Shown here in pieces: positions 54,006 to 62,569 of a stretch of DNA of 64,000 bases (the first letter of the stretch is position 1; each line of letters starts with the position of its first letter). This DNA comes from Bacteroidales bacterium. Its GTDB lineage: Bacteria; Bacteroidota; Bacteroidia; Bacteroidales; WCHB1-69. The stretch spans positions 1 through 64,000 of the forward strand of contig JAGBPS010000040.1 of NCBI GenBank assembly GCA_017633255.1, read 5' to 3'. The notes below the pieces were generated by a model. It worked only from the letters and a program-made list of their open reading frames with translations. It was not told the DNA's origin and did not search any database. The translations under genes and the position numbers were made by a program.

Positions 54006-57000
54006 TCAAAAATGAGCCCTCACCTCCAAACTTCCGGTGTGCACCACTTTATGTCCTTGGGTATATCTTCCCTGATACAAAAGATTGATCTGCAGAAAAT
54101 CGGTGATATTGGCCTCATACTTGGCATCCCAGGTCACATTATGCCCCATGCTCAGGCCCTCCAACATCTCATAACTGAGGCTACTATTCTCCGCATCATT
54201 ATATTTTATATTGTAATAAGCCGCGGCCAAGGTCAAATTCCCCTTCTTGACCATCTTGTATTTGAACTCCGCGTCCAGTTTATGCAGCTGCGCCTCCTGA
54301 AAGCCCTGACGATTGCGCTTAAAAGAGAACAAATACGCCGTCTTAACATGTAATTTATTCTTATACTGAAAGACAACTTCCATCGTAGCACAATGCTCCA
54401 CTATAGCAAAACGACGCGAGGAAAGGAATTCCGAATAATTGGTCTTCACCGAATGCTGATAATCCGTCTTCAGGCTCACCATCTTACCCGCATTAGCCCG
54501 GAACACCAGCTGTTGCATATCATAACTGCCACGATCGGTTCCATAATACAATAGATTTTTACTCCGATTCAACTGCGTGACAAAGTCAATGCTGAAAATA
54601 GATTTATGATTATAACTCAGCGTGTTGGTGAAAGACAAATTCCCCGACACCACATTGGTATCCGCCATATTCAAATAGAAGGGATTAAAGGCATTGGCAT
54701 TATGCTGGAAATTGTTTTTCTGCACTATTTTCAGATTGGCGGCATCGGAAAAACGGGCCAGCACACGACGGAAATCCTTCTTGCCCGACCACACATTAGC
54801 CGGTCTCAGCTGAATGGACTGCACAAACTGGTTATTATGGGTATTCACATAGTCCGTTCCATTCTGCCACACCTTGATATAGTTGGCTTGGTCGCGGAAA
54901 GCGGCCACCTCAAATTCATCCAACTCCTCGATACCATTACCGTTATAGTCATTCCACACATAAACGCCCTGCCCTTCCGCCACTTTCAGATACGAGAACA
55001 CCATTTTCTGCTCCAGTCCGCTCCCCGCCTCATAGTATGTGTTCAAAACCAATGCATTACGCCAGAAACGTCCCGTATATTCCAAACCAGCCAGAAAATA
55101 ATTCTCCGTGTCATAACGGTCCTGCTCATTCCTGATCTGCATGTTTCTATAGGTCACATCCGCCTTGATCCTGTTGTTTTTCAGCTTGGCCAACTCGAAA
55201 GATGCCTTGGCTTCGTTACTCATCGAACCCATGCCCATCACGCCCTCTTTCAAACGGCTTTCCACCCTGTTTTTATAAGAAATATGGAAAAGATAGGGCA
55301 AGGAGTCGTTATTTTTCAGAAAGACCAATGCCTCGTTAAAGCCCTGGCTCCCCGGCCGCAAAGTGCCACTGTCCAACGTCCGCATGGCATTGTACTCAAA
55401 GTTTTCTTTCAATCCTATCTCTATCTTTCTCAATGTTTTAGACAAGGTATTATAGCTCTTTATAAAATTGGTTTTCTGTAATGAATCCTTGGAAAAAAGA
55501 TAGGATGTTAGCGTATTATAGCGCCATCCGTTTTGGTGAATATCCGCGGTCAACTCATTCTTGACCGCATTCATATTGCCGATGCGGGAAAACCAGTTCA
55601 AATCATAACGCAAGTCCCCTATCGTGTCCTGTGACAAAGCCAGGGTCAGCTGCACCATCTGCTCCGAAAAGCGGTGCGAATAGGCCTCGTCGAGGTTATA
55701 ATTCCGTTGGAACTCTACTTCCCTGACATTTTCCAACACGCTAAAGTCCTTGTGAAAGAACTCATAATACAGTTTTGTCTTGAGCATCCATGGCTGAATA
55801 TGAGCGGATTTCCGTTTCAACTCCTGATGATGAAAAAACGACAGCATACCGGCAAAACCGACATTGTGCTTATTATCCTTCGAGAAGTTGTTTTTATCGT
55901 GGTTGGACAAAGCCAACTCGCAGTCCAGACCCGTATTTTTCGAGAACTCGTACGATGCGGCTATCGTGGCCATATCGTGGGTCTGTGGCGCTGTAAGCAA
56001 CTGTACCGGCTCATAGTTTCCCTGTGGCACCCCATCCACCGGCGCCACCCAGGCAAACACACGGCCATTGGCTGTATTGCTGGTCAACACATAATTTCCC
56101 ATCCGCTCGCCCACCATCGAAAACGACAGTCGGTAAAGTTGCACATCCGTCCTTGTGGAATATACATATATTTGATATTGAACACCTTGAAACAATGTAT
56201 CACGTTGCTCGTACAACACCTCATCCGTGGTCAGCAACGCAGAATCTGCATAATAATACCAGGCGGTTTGAACCGATGAGGGCAAGGTGGAAAGGAAACG
56301 CTTTTGATTATCATTCAGTTCAGGCTGAATGGACCTGTTTTTCAAATCCTGCTCATGATAGAAATTCAGTTTCAGCCTCAGTTTATGATTCTTCTCATGT
56401 GTAAATTCATTGAAAGTAAACAAGTTATAACGGGCATAATGCCGGTCTGAATATTCATATTCCACAATAATTCTTTTTTCGGCCGTCATCAGATGTTTGA
56501 CCGTAAAGCTCAATTCCGCTGTATTATAGTCAATTACGTAATCATTTTCCTGCCCCCGGACCAATAATTCGCCATCCATATACACCCGCTCGCTTCCCGC
56601 CAGAATCGTGATGTTGGTTTCGCCCTGCTCGCCTGTCAGGCGGTAAGGACCCTGCACCCCATTCTGCACTTCCACCGTCTGTCGGACAAATTTTCCCTTG
56701 TTAACACCTCCGCCCACACTGTTAGTCAAATGGTTACCGCCTTTCAGCGAATTGTCTGCGGCAAAAGCCATCCCCATAAACTTGCGGGTAAGCCGCATAA
56801 AAGCATCCTGTTGCTGACTCACCTCTATATCGCCCGCATCCAGCATAAAGCGCTTATCGTAATTCAAACGGATAAAAATCCTATCAAAATCATTGATTGA
56901 CTGGGTATTACCTTCAGGTTGAATCGGCACATTCTTATCTGTGATATTGGCGGTAATCTCCAGTTTGTCAGACAGTTTGCCCGACAATTGCAAATTCAGG

Positions 57001-57473
57001 GTCGAGTTGAGCACGAAGTCCTGGTTGGTACCAATACTCACCCCTCGGGAAATGGAGCCCGTGCTTTGCAACTGTGCACCTCCACCTGCGAACACATCCT
57101 CGTTTTTGGGCACGATGGGGGTCATTTTGTGGTACAGGCTACCTTTCTGCCTGATATTCAACGCCTCGGAACGATGCTGAACAGGACGTGTCAGATCAAA
57201 GCTGAAGCAGGCATAGCGAAAAATCATGGTCTTGCCCATCACCGAAGGATTCACAATATGGACACCACCATGCAGATAATCCACGCGGTAATCGCCGCTG
57301 TCGATTCCATCCACATAAAAAGAGCCTGGCACAATCGACAAGGTATCGAGGGCGATATAAGAGGAGTCGATGACCCGGGTACCGGACTTTTGCATGGTTC
57401 CGGTTTGGGAAAAGGCCGCAAACGAAAGCAATAGGCAAAGAAAAGACAGTGACAGGGCTTTGACTTGCGGCAT
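54006..57473 (-). CDS. Large conserved outer-membrane beta-barrel protein, function unknown
   Basis: A 1155-residue protein with a signal peptide (MPQVKALSLSFLCLLLSFAAFSQ). Residues about 145-330 hold the most conserved-looking blocks: GSISRGVSIGTNQDFVLNS, LQLSGKLSDKLEITANITD, PIQPEGNTQSINDFDRIFI and YVIDYNTAELSFTVKHLM. From about 340 to the end it is a chain of alternating polar and aromatic strands (MLDAGDIEV, LFTFNEFTHEKNHKLRLKLNFYHE in pieces), closing LLYQGRYTQGHKVVHTGSLEVRAHF with a terminal Phe, as in barrel proteins. I recall similar uncharacterised proteins across Bacteroidetes; some blocks recall parts of SprA/Sov, the T9SS translocon, but it is less than half that size. It sits upstream of the T9SS operon on the same strand. 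Confidence 0.8.
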   Translation of the reverse strand: MPQVKALSLSFLCLLLSFAAFSQTGTMQKSGTRVIDSSYIALDTLSIVPGSFYVDGIDSGDYRVDYLHGGVHIVNPSVMGKTMIFRYACFSFDLTRPVQHRSEALNIRQKGSLYHKMTPIVPKNEDVFAGGGAQLQSTGSISRGVSIGTNQDFVLNSTLNLQLSGKLSDKLEITANITDKNVPIQPEGNTQSINDFDRIFIRLNYDKRFMLDAGDIEVSQQQDAFMRLTRKFMGMAFAADNSLKGGNHLTNSVGGGVNKGKFVRQTVEVQNGVQGPYRLTGEQGETNITILAGSERVYMDGELLVRGQENDYVIDYNTAELSFTVKHLMTAEKRIIVEYEYSDRHYARYNLFTFNEFTHEKNHKLRLKLNFYHEQDLKNRSIQPELNDNQKRFLSTLPSSVQTAWYYYADSALLTTDEVLYEQRDTLFQGVQYQIYVYSTRTDVQLYRLSFSMVGERMGNYVLTSNTANGRVFAWVAPVDGVPQGNYEPVQLLTAPQTHDMATIAASYEFSKNTGLDCELALSNHDKNNFSKDNKHNVGFAGMLSFFHHQELKRKSAHIQPWMLKTKLYYEFFHKDFSVLENVREVEFQRNYNLDEAYSHRFSEQMVQLTLALSQDTIGDLRYDLNWFSRIGNMNAVKNELTADIHQNGWRYNTLTSYLFSKDSLQKTNFIKSYNTLSKTLRKIEIGLKENFEYNAMRTLDSGTLRPGSQGFNEALVFLKNNDSLPYLFHISYKNRVESRLKEGVMGMGSMSNEAKASFELAKLKNNRIKADVTYRNMQIRNEQDRYDTENYFLAGLEYTGRFWRNALVLNTYYEAGSGLEQKMVFSYLKVAEGQGVYVWNDYNGNGIEELDEFEVAAFRDQANYIKVWQNGTDYVNTHNNQFVQSIQLRPANVWSGKKDFRRVLARFSDAANLKIVQKNNFQHNANAFNPFYLNMADTNVVSGNLSFTNTLSYNHKSIFSIDFVTQLNRSKNLLYYGTDRGSYDMQQLVFRANAGKMVSLKTDYQHSVKTNYSEFLSSRRFAIVEHCATMEVVFQYKNKLHVKTAYLFSFKRNRQGFQEAQLHKLDAEFKYKMVKKGNLTLAAAYYNIKYNDAENSSLSYEMLEGLSMGHNVTWDAKYEANITDFLQINLLYQGRYTQGHKVVHTGSLEVRAHF

Positions 57474-57510
57474 TGATAGTGTTGTTAATCAGTAATATAA
57501 TATTTAAATG

Positions 57511-57518
57511 CAAAAATA
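57511..57518 (-). promoter_or_regulatory. -7 box of the 1155-residue protein gene (TATTTTTG)
   Basis: Minus-strand TATTTTTG; transcript start near 57503, 30 bases before the ATG at 57473. Confidence 0.65.
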
Positions 57519-57552
57519 CTCATTTTTAATAACTCCGTTTCACTGATTTTCG

Positions 57553-57560
57553 TATTTTTG
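57553..57560 (+). promoter_or_regulatory. -7 box of the transketolase subunit gene (TATTTTTG)
   Basis: TATTTTTG; transcript start near 57567, so the ATG at 57580 is used and not the in-frame ATG at 57562. Confidence 0.65.
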
Positions 57561-57579
57561 CATGCAAATTTTTTCACCT

Positions 57580-58536
57580 ATGAAACCATTGATTTGTAAT
57601 GACTTCAAAGATACCCGTTCGGGTTTTGGCGCTGGATTAGCGGAAGCTGGCGAACGTGATTCCCGTATTTTCGCACTTTGCGCTGACGTAACTGGCAGTT
57701 TGAAGATGGGCGATTTCAAGAAAGCCCATCCCGACCGCTTTATCCAGACCGGCATTGCCGAGGCCAACATGATAGGCATCTCGGCAGGCTTGGCACTGAG
57801 TGGCAAGATTCCCTTTGCCGGTGCGTTTGCGGGCTTCATCACCGGACGTGTATATGACCAAATCCGTATGACCGTGGCCTACTCCAACCTCAATGTCAAG
57901 ATTGCGGGCTCTCATGCCGGCATCACCGTGGGCGAAGACGGTGCCACCCACCAGATTATGGAGGACATCGGCCTGATGAAAGGTCTGCCCAACATGGTGG
58001 TGATCAACCCCTGCGACTACAACCAGACCAAGGCGGCCACTATTGCCGCTGCCGAATATGTTGGTCCGATGTACCTGCGTTTCGGCCGCCCCGAAGTGCC
58101 CAACTTCACCCCTGCCGACCAGAAATTTGTGATTGGCAAAGCCGTTATGATGAACGAAGGCAGCGATGTGAGCATCATCGCCACTGGGCATCTGGTATAT
58201 CCCGCCCTGGAAGCCGCTTACGAGCTGGAGCAGAAAGGCATCTCGGCAGAAGTTATCAACATTCACACTATCAAGCCTTTGGACAATGAAGCTATACTGA
58301 AGAGCGTGGCCAAGACCCGCTGTGTGGTCACGGCGGAAGAGCACCTGATGAACGGTGGTCTTGGTGACTCGGTATGCCAGTTGCTGTGCCGTCAGCTGCC
58401 CACCCCTGTTGAAATGGTGGCTGTGGACGACCACTTCGGTGAAAGCGGAAAGCCCTTCGAGCTGATGGCCAAGTTCGGCTTGGACAAAGAACACATTGTC
58501 ATCGCCGCCCAAAAAGCCATTCAACGCAAAGCCTAA
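57580..58536 (+). CDS. Transketolase, C-terminal subunit
   Basis: A 318-residue protein equal to the pyrimidine-binding and C-terminal domains of transketolase. Signatures are ALCADVTGSLKMGDFKK, FIQTGIAEANMIGISAGLA with the Glu that activates thiamine diphosphate, AGSHAGITVGEDGATHQ and the C-terminal VVTAEEHLMNGGLGDSVCQLL. Split transketolases work as two subunits; the N-terminal half, which binds the diphosphate, is usually encoded just upstream but is absent here, since the upstream gene is divergent and unrelated. The partner must be elsewhere, or this half has been moved. It is followed 11 bases later by an ECF sigma factor gene, so both share the promoter at 57553-57560. Confidence 0.92.
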   Translation: MKPLICNDFKDTRSGFGAGLAEAGERDSRIFALCADVTGSLKMGDFKKAHPDRFIQTGIAEANMIGISAGLALSGKIPFAGAFAGFITGRVYDQIRMTVAYSNLNVKIAGSHAGITVGEDGATHQIMEDIGLMKGLPNMVVINPCDYNQTKAATIAAAEYVGPMYLRFGRPEVPNFTPADQKFVIGKAVMMNEGSDVSIIATGHLVYPALEAAYELEQKGISAEVINIHTIKPLDNEAILKSVAKTRCVVTAEEHLMNGGLGDSVCQLLCRQLPTPVEMVAVDDHFGESGKPFELMAKFGLDKEHIVIAAQKAIQRKA

Positions 58537-58547
58537 GCCGCCCTGTC

Positions 58548-59099
58548 ATGGAGCCTATCAAAGACCAAGACATATTAGACCTCTTCGGCCAGGAAAAGAC
58601 CAAGGAGCAAGGTTTCAACCTGTTGGTAAAAAAATACAAACAGGAGATTTACTATAGCATCCGTCATTTGGTCTTCTCGCACGAGGATGCCAACGACATC
58701 TCCCAGAATGTGCTGATCAAGATATGGAAACATCTTGACCAGTTTCGGGGCGATGCCGGACTGAAAACCTGGATCAAGAAGATCTGTGTCAACGAGTCGC
58801 TCACCTTCCTGGAACGCAAGAAGAAGATGCTGAACATCATTGACGAGGAAGGCTACAACGACTACATCACCAAAACTGTGGCCGAGGACCGTTTCCTGTC
58901 GAGTGACAAGATACAACAGTTGCTGGAACAGGCCATTCAGCTGCTGCCCGAAAAGCAGCGGGCGGTATTCACCTTACGCTATTACGACGAGATGCCTTAC
59001 GAGGAAATGACCAAGATTTTCGGGGGCTCCGAAGGTGGCCTGAAAGCCTCCTATCACTTCGCCGTGCAAAAAGTGGAAGAATTTTTATCCAAGCATTAA
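58548..59099 (+). CDS. ECF-type RNA polymerase sigma factor
   Basis: A 183-residue group IV sigma factor. Region 2 covers about residues 20-90 (LLVKKYKQEIYYSIRHLV, HEDANDISQNVLIKIWKHLDQF, GLKTWIKKICVNESLTFLERK in pieces), with the -10 binding part at the end. Region 4 covers about 125-180 (LLPEKQRAVFTLRYYDEMPYEEMTKIFG in pieces), the helix-turn-helix that reads the -35 site. It is followed 45 bases later by a one-helix membrane protein and then by a Spy-like periplasmic protein, a layout typical of envelope-stress control. It is placed directly after the transketolase subunit gene. The promoters it reads are not evident in the window. Confidence 0.93.
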   Translation: MEPIKDQDILDLFGQEKTKEQGFNLLVKKYKQEIYYSIRHLVFSHEDANDISQNVLIKIWKHLDQFRGDAGLKTWIKKICVNESLTFLERKKKMLNIIDEEGYNDYITKTVAEDRFLSSDKIQQLLEQAIQLLPEKQRAVFTLRYYDEMPYEEMTKIFGGSEGGLKASYHFAVQKVEEFLSKH

Positions 59100-59144
59100 A
59101 CTTCAGCAAAAAAAAATCGTCTCCTAAATATTCTATCAGCAAAA

Positions 59145-59552
59145 ATGAAAAGTCTTGACGAAATAAAAAAAGAAAATCCTTTCTTGGTTCCCGACGGTTA
59201 TTTCGACCAGTTGGAAAGCGAGGTGATGTCGAAGGTGAGAATGGAGCAGAAAAAAAATCACCGCAGAAGAATTTATACTATCAGCGTCGCGGCAGCGGCA
59301 GTTGTTGCCCTGCTTGTTGCCATCAATGTATGGATTTTCCTCCCCGAGAACAACAGCCAGAACACCGAATTAGCGGAAGAAGGCAGCAACAACAGCAACA
59401 TACTGCTGGCTTCCGGAGGCGACTATGGCGTATTGTCCAACGGCGAAGCCCTTCCTGCCGTGGATTTCGAAGCCAGCGATCTCGACAATGTGGACTATCA
59501 GATTTTAGACTATTACAGCGATGAAATGTCGCAACTGGACCTTTTATATTAA
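59145..59552 (+). CDS. Single-pass membrane protein, probable anti-sigma factor
   Basis: A 135-residue protein. Residues 1-42 are cytoplasmic and charged (SLDEIKKENPFLVPDGYF, MSKVRMEQKKNHRRR), residues about 43-66 are one membrane helix (IYTISVAAAAVVALLVAINVW part), and the acidic C-terminal part is periplasmic (VDFEASDLDNVDY). The position right after an ECF sigma gene and the NPFxVPxGYF motif, which I know from Bacteroidetes anti-sigma-like proteins, suggest it holds the sigma factor at the membrane. There is no zinc-binding HxxxCxxC motif. The 3' end lies 10 bases before the chosen start of the next gene. Confidence 0.75.
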   Translation: MKSLDEIKKENPFLVPDGYFDQLESEVMSKVRMEQKKNHRRRIYTISVAAAAVVALLVAINVWIFLPENNSQNTELAEEGSNNSNILLASGGDYGVLSNGEALPAVDFEASDLDNVDYQILDYYSDEMSQLDLLY

Positions 59553-59562
59553 TAGACAAATT

Positions 59563-60114
59563 ATGAAACGTTTATCTCTGATTCTTGTTTTATCTTTGTT
59601 TGTTTTGGCTTTCGCAGCCACCCCGATGTACGCACAAAGCACTCCCAAAACATGCACCAGCACACCCAGTGTGAAATTCCCCTCCGAAAAACCCGATTAC
59701 CAGGGAATTCTGCAACTGAAATTCAACTATATCAAGGAGAACCTGACCATCGCTGACAAAAACGCCGAAAAATTCTGGGCTTTGTACGAAAAATATATCA
59801 CTGACGAGAACAAAATCCATGCGGAATTCAAAAAAGCGATGGATGAAAAAGGCATCAAACGCGATATCCTCAGAAGCGGCAAGGGTACCGACGAACAGAT
59901 TTCCGTTTATCTGACCCAGAAGATGGCTTTTAAAGACAAAATGTACCAGTTGGACAAGAAATTCTACAACGAAGCCAAGGTTTTGTTGTCGCCCAAAGAA
60001 CTTTATGACTTCTATCATCTGGAACAGAGCTTCAAAGACCAGTGCACCAGAAGACAGCAGCAAGCCCAAGCGGCCAAAAAACAGGCCCAGCAACCAGCTC
60101 CCCAAAAGAAATAA
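59563..60114 (+). CDS. Spy/CpxP-like periplasmic protein
   Basis: A 183-residue exported, helical protein. The start MKRLSLILVLSLFVLAFAATPMYAQ gives a signal peptide. The mature part has long amphipathic helices (FNYIKENLTIADKNAEKFWALYEKY in pieces, YQLDKKFYNEAKVLLSPKELYDFY in pieces) with the L(T/S)P-x-E-L pattern of Spy/CpxP proteins, and ends in a Gln/Ala/Pro/Lys-rich tail. Such proteins act as periplasmic chaperones or sensors. I use the ATG at 59563, since the signal peptide begins there. Its stop codon directly abuts the hemW start, so it is in one transcript with sigma factor, membrane protein and hemW. Confidence 0.82.
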   Translation: MKRLSLILVLSLFVLAFAATPMYAQSTPKTCTSTPSVKFPSEKPDYQGILQLKFNYIKENLTIADKNAEKFWALYEKYITDENKIHAEFKKAMDEKGIKRDILRSGKGTDEQISVYLTQKMAFKDKMYQLDKKFYNEAKVLLSPKELYDFYHLEQSFKDQCTRRQQQAQAAKKQAQQPAPQKK

Positions 60115-61242
60115 ATGAGTGGGATTTATATCCACGTCCCTTTCTGTCGGCGCAAGTGTATCTACTGCGCCTTTTATTCTGTTGCCTTGCTGTCACGAAA
60201 GCAGGACTATCTCGATGCCTTGCGTTGCGAAATAGAACAGACATTGGATTACCTGCCCTCACGGGAAATTGACACCATCTATTTAGGAGGAGGAACGCCT
60301 ACCCTATTATCCATCAACGAGATCGAGGGCATTCTCACCAAAATCCGCAGGCATTACACGCTAAAGCCCGACGGAGAATTCACCATAGAGGCCAATCCGG
60401 AACAGCTAAGCAAAACTTATCTCAAAGACCTGCTCAGTCTCGGCATCAACCGCATCAGCATCGGGGTGCAGTCATTCAACGACGACACTCTGCATTTTCT
60501 GGGACGACGGCACACGGCTGACGAGGCTCGCGAGGCGGTCAGCTGCGCCCTTGCCGCCGGCTTTGACAACATCTCTATCGACTTGATATATGGCATTGCC
60601 CAACGGCTACCCGGAGAGTGGGAAGCGGATGTGCGCGCCGCTATGGCATTGCCCATCAAGCACCTGTCGTGCTATGCCCTTACCAAAGAGGAAAACACCC
60701 TGCTCTGGCGCAAGATTCACCGCCATGAGCTGCCCGACATGGACGAGGAGCTGGCCAACAAAGAGTTTCACCAACTGCTACAATGCTGTCGTGAAAATGG
60801 CTTTGAGCAGTACGAAATCTCCAACTTCGCCCGAAATGGCAAGGTTTCGAGGCACAATTCGGCCTACTGGACCGGTGAGCCCTACCTTGGTTTGGGGCCA
60901 TCCGCCCACTCTTTTAACGGACATTCGCGCAAATGGAATGTGAGCGATTTGAACCAGTATATCCAGGACATTGCCAGCGGAAGTTTCAGCGGTGACAGCG
61001 AGACTTTGAGTCTAAACGACCAATATAATGAATATGTGATGCTGGGGCTGCGGACCGCAAAAGGCATCAAGCTTGCACAAATTACCGAGCTATTCGGGGA
61101 GAAATATCGACAGCATGCTGAGAGGCAAGTGTTGCAGGTCAATCCTGACCATTACCACCGCAATGGGGATAGCATTGTCCTTACCGATGAGGGGAAGTTT
61201 TTCGCGGATGGCATTGCTGAGAATTTATTTTACATTTTGTGA
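60115..61242 (+). CDS. hemW: Radical SAM heme chaperone HemW
   Basis: A 375-residue radical SAM protein, previously annotated as oxygen-independent coproporphyrinogen oxidase-like. HemW binds heme and passes it to acceptors. The cluster motif is FCRRKCIYCAFYS (Cys11, Cys15, Cys18), without the extra Cys that HemN has. Further landmarks are IYLGGGTPTLLS, EANPEQLSKTYL, GVQSFNDDTLHFLGRRH and the C-terminal winged region NEYVMLGLRTAKGIKL. Its ATG follows the stop of the Spy-like gene with no gap. The 3' side converges on pth across a repeat-rich gap. Confidence 0.93.
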   Translation: MSGIYIHVPFCRRKCIYCAFYSVALLSRKQDYLDALRCEIEQTLDYLPSREIDTIYLGGGTPTLLSINEIEGILTKIRRHYTLKPDGEFTIEANPEQLSKTYLKDLLSLGINRISIGVQSFNDDTLHFLGRRHTADEAREAVSCALAAGFDNISIDLIYGIAQRLPGEWEADVRAAMALPIKHLSCYALTKEENTLLWRKIHRHELPDMDEELANKEFHQLLQCCRENGFEQYEISNFARNGKVSRHNSAYWTGEPYLGLGPSAHSFNGHSRKWNVSDLNQYIQDIASGSFSGDSETLSLNDQYNEYVMLGLRTAKGIKLAQITELFGEKYRQHAERQVLQVNPDHYHRNGDSIVLTDEGKFFADGIAENLFYIL

Positions 61243-61264
61243 CTTGAGAGTATGACAAAGTGTC

Positions 61265-61310
61265 GCCTCTTCGAGGCTTGATGATAGATGTGGGTACGCT
61301 TTCACCCCAT
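61265..61310 (+). repeat. Partial, inverted copy of the double-hairpin element
   Basis: GCCTC-TTC-GAGGC (61265-61277), linker TTGATGATAG, then ATGTGGG...CCCCAT (61288-61310) with loop TACGCTTTCA. It is oriented toward hemW, facing copy C, with which it overlaps at the CCCCAT. Confidence 0.55.
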
Positions 61311-61350
61311 ACTGACGTATGGGGTTATTGAGATTACGCCTCTTCGAGGC
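61305..61350 (-). repeat. Double-hairpin element, copy C
   Basis: Minus strand: GCCTC-GAA-GAGGC (61350-61338), linker GTAATCTCAATAA, then CCCCATAC-GTCA-GTATGGGG (61324-61305). The big loop is shortened to four bases. It begins 39 bases after the pth stop. Confidence 0.82.
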
Positions 61351-61446
61351 TTGAAATGTTACGATTGACTTCGTTCATTCGTCGGGCTCTCAAAGTGATG
61401 TCGATTTGGCTTCGAGGCTTGAAATGTTACGATTGACTTCGTTCAT
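61342..61446 (-). repeat. 37-base direct duplication of the pth 3' end
   Basis: Identical 37-base copies at 61342-61378 and 61410-61446. The second encodes the pth residues MNEVNRNISSLEA; the first repeats this after the pth stop and would read MNEVNRNISSLEEA then TAA, with the stop inside the linker of element copy C. Confidence 0.9.
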
Positions 61447-61998
61447 GGCTTTTTCGAGGCCGATGGTGACGAAAGCCAGGAGGCCGGTTACGGCGCGTTC
61501 GATGGCGGCATCTATCAGCGGACGCTCCTCAGCGAAAAACTTGCCCAAGACGAAATCCACCTGATAACCCTGAGGGAAATCCTTACCAATGCCCACACGC
61601 AAGCGTGGAAAATTCTGATGTCCCAACGTCTCAATGATATGGCCCAAGCCATTATGGGAACCGCCCCCACCCTTGGGTTTCATCTTGAGCTGTCCCACCG
61701 GCAGGTCCAAATCGTCGGACACCACCATGATACTTTCAGGACCGATTTTTTCCTGGGTCATCCAATATTTCACGGCCTTGCCACTGAGATTCATGTAGGT
61801 GGTGGGAAGAATCAGCGTCAAAGAACGGCCTTTATACTTGGCATGGGCTACATAAGCATGGCGACCCATATCGAACTTGGCGTCCAATTTCAGTGCCAGG
61901 GCATTCACCACTTCAAAACCGATGTTATGGCGGGTGCCGGCATATTTGTCCTCGGCATTGCCTAAGCCCACAATCAGGAACTTTCTGCTATCGTCCAT
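61390..61998 (-). CDS. pth: Peptidyl-tRNA hydrolase
   Basis: A 202-residue enzyme that frees tRNA from peptidyl-tRNA dropped by ribosomes. Family signatures are FLIVGLGNAEDKYAGTRHNIGF with catalytic His24, MVVSDDLDLPVGQLKMKPKGG in two parts with the conserved Asp, GSHNGLGHI and RLRVGIG. The first eleven bases of pth overlap the rsmD 3' end. The C-terminal tail after NRNISSLEA (KSTSL) appears to be new: a 37-base duplicate of the preceding codons lies just downstream and ends in a different stop, so the tail was rearranged recently. The core enzyme is unaffected. Confidence 0.96.
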   Translation of the reverse strand: MDDSRKFLIVGLGNAEDKYAGTRHNIGFEVVNALALKLDAKFDMGRHAYVAHAKYKGRSLTLILPTTYMNLSGKAVKYWMTQEKIGPESIMVVSDDLDLPVGQLKMKPKGGGGSHNGLGHIIETLGHQNFPRLRVGIGKDFPQGYQVDFVLGKFFAEERPLIDAAIERAVTGLLAFVTIGLEKAMNEVNRNISSLEAKSTSL

Positions 61999-62563
61999 CC
62001 TCAGCCTCCTCTTCTTCCTGATTTTCAGTCATATTCACCAAGAAAGTGAAATTGACCTTCCCGTATTTTCTGTGCTGATAAAACTGGGGATGCTGTGAAA
62101 AATCGTGTGCTTTGGAATGCTCCATCACCAGCCATCCGTCCGGTTTCAGCAAATTATGCTCAAAAACATTATCTATAATATTCTCAATATTAGGCAATTC
62201 GTATGGCGGATCGGCAAAGATGATATCGAACTGCTGTTTGCAATGCTTGGTAAACACGAAAGCATCGGCTTTGATAACCGACACCTGGCTATAGCCCAGC
62301 TTGCCGGCGGTACGGCGGATAAAATCGGCACAACCCTGGTGGTTATCGACAGAAGTCACTGACAGGGCGCCGCGGGAAGCGAACTCGTAGGTAAGATTAC
62401 CCGTTCCGGCAAACAAATCGAGCACCACCACACGGTCAAAATAGAAGTAGTTATTAAGTATATTGAACAGACTCTCCTTCGACATGTCGGTCGTAGGACG
62501 CACCGGCAAACTACTTGGAGCGGTAATCTGCCGACCTCTGTTTTTTCCACTGATAATTCTCAT
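61988..62563 (-). CDS. rsmD: 16S rRNA (guanine-966-N2)-methyltransferase
   Basis: A 191-residue SAM-dependent methyltransferase that modifies G966 of 16S rRNA. Signatures are MRIISGKNRGRQI, RPTTDMSKESLFNIL, VLDLFAGTGNLTYEF (SAM site) and the base-flipping catalytic motif FADPPYEL. It overlaps pth by 11 bases and begins 6 bases after a DUF3822 gene. In Bacteroidetes rsmD is commonly found next to DUF3822 genes. Confidence 0.95.
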   Translation of the reverse strand: MRIISGKNRGRQITAPSSLPVRPTTDMSKESLFNILNNYFYFDRVVVLDLFAGTGNLTYEFASRGALSVTSVDNHQGCADFIRRTAGKLGYSQVSVIKADAFVFTKHCKQQFDIIFADPPYELPNIENIIDNVFEHNLLKPDGWLVMEHSKAHDFSQHPQFYQHRKYGKVNFTFLVNMTENQEEEEAEDGR

Positions 62564-62569
62564 ATTCTC

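Noticed and set aside
54606..55481. Long plus-strand frame inside the 1155-residue protein gene
   Set aside because: Ile/His-rich shadow of the minus-strand barrel gene, which has a signal peptide and promoter.
57637..58524. Minus-strand 295-codon frame inside the transketolase gene
   Set aside because: Shadow frame; the plus strand shows clear transketolase motifs.
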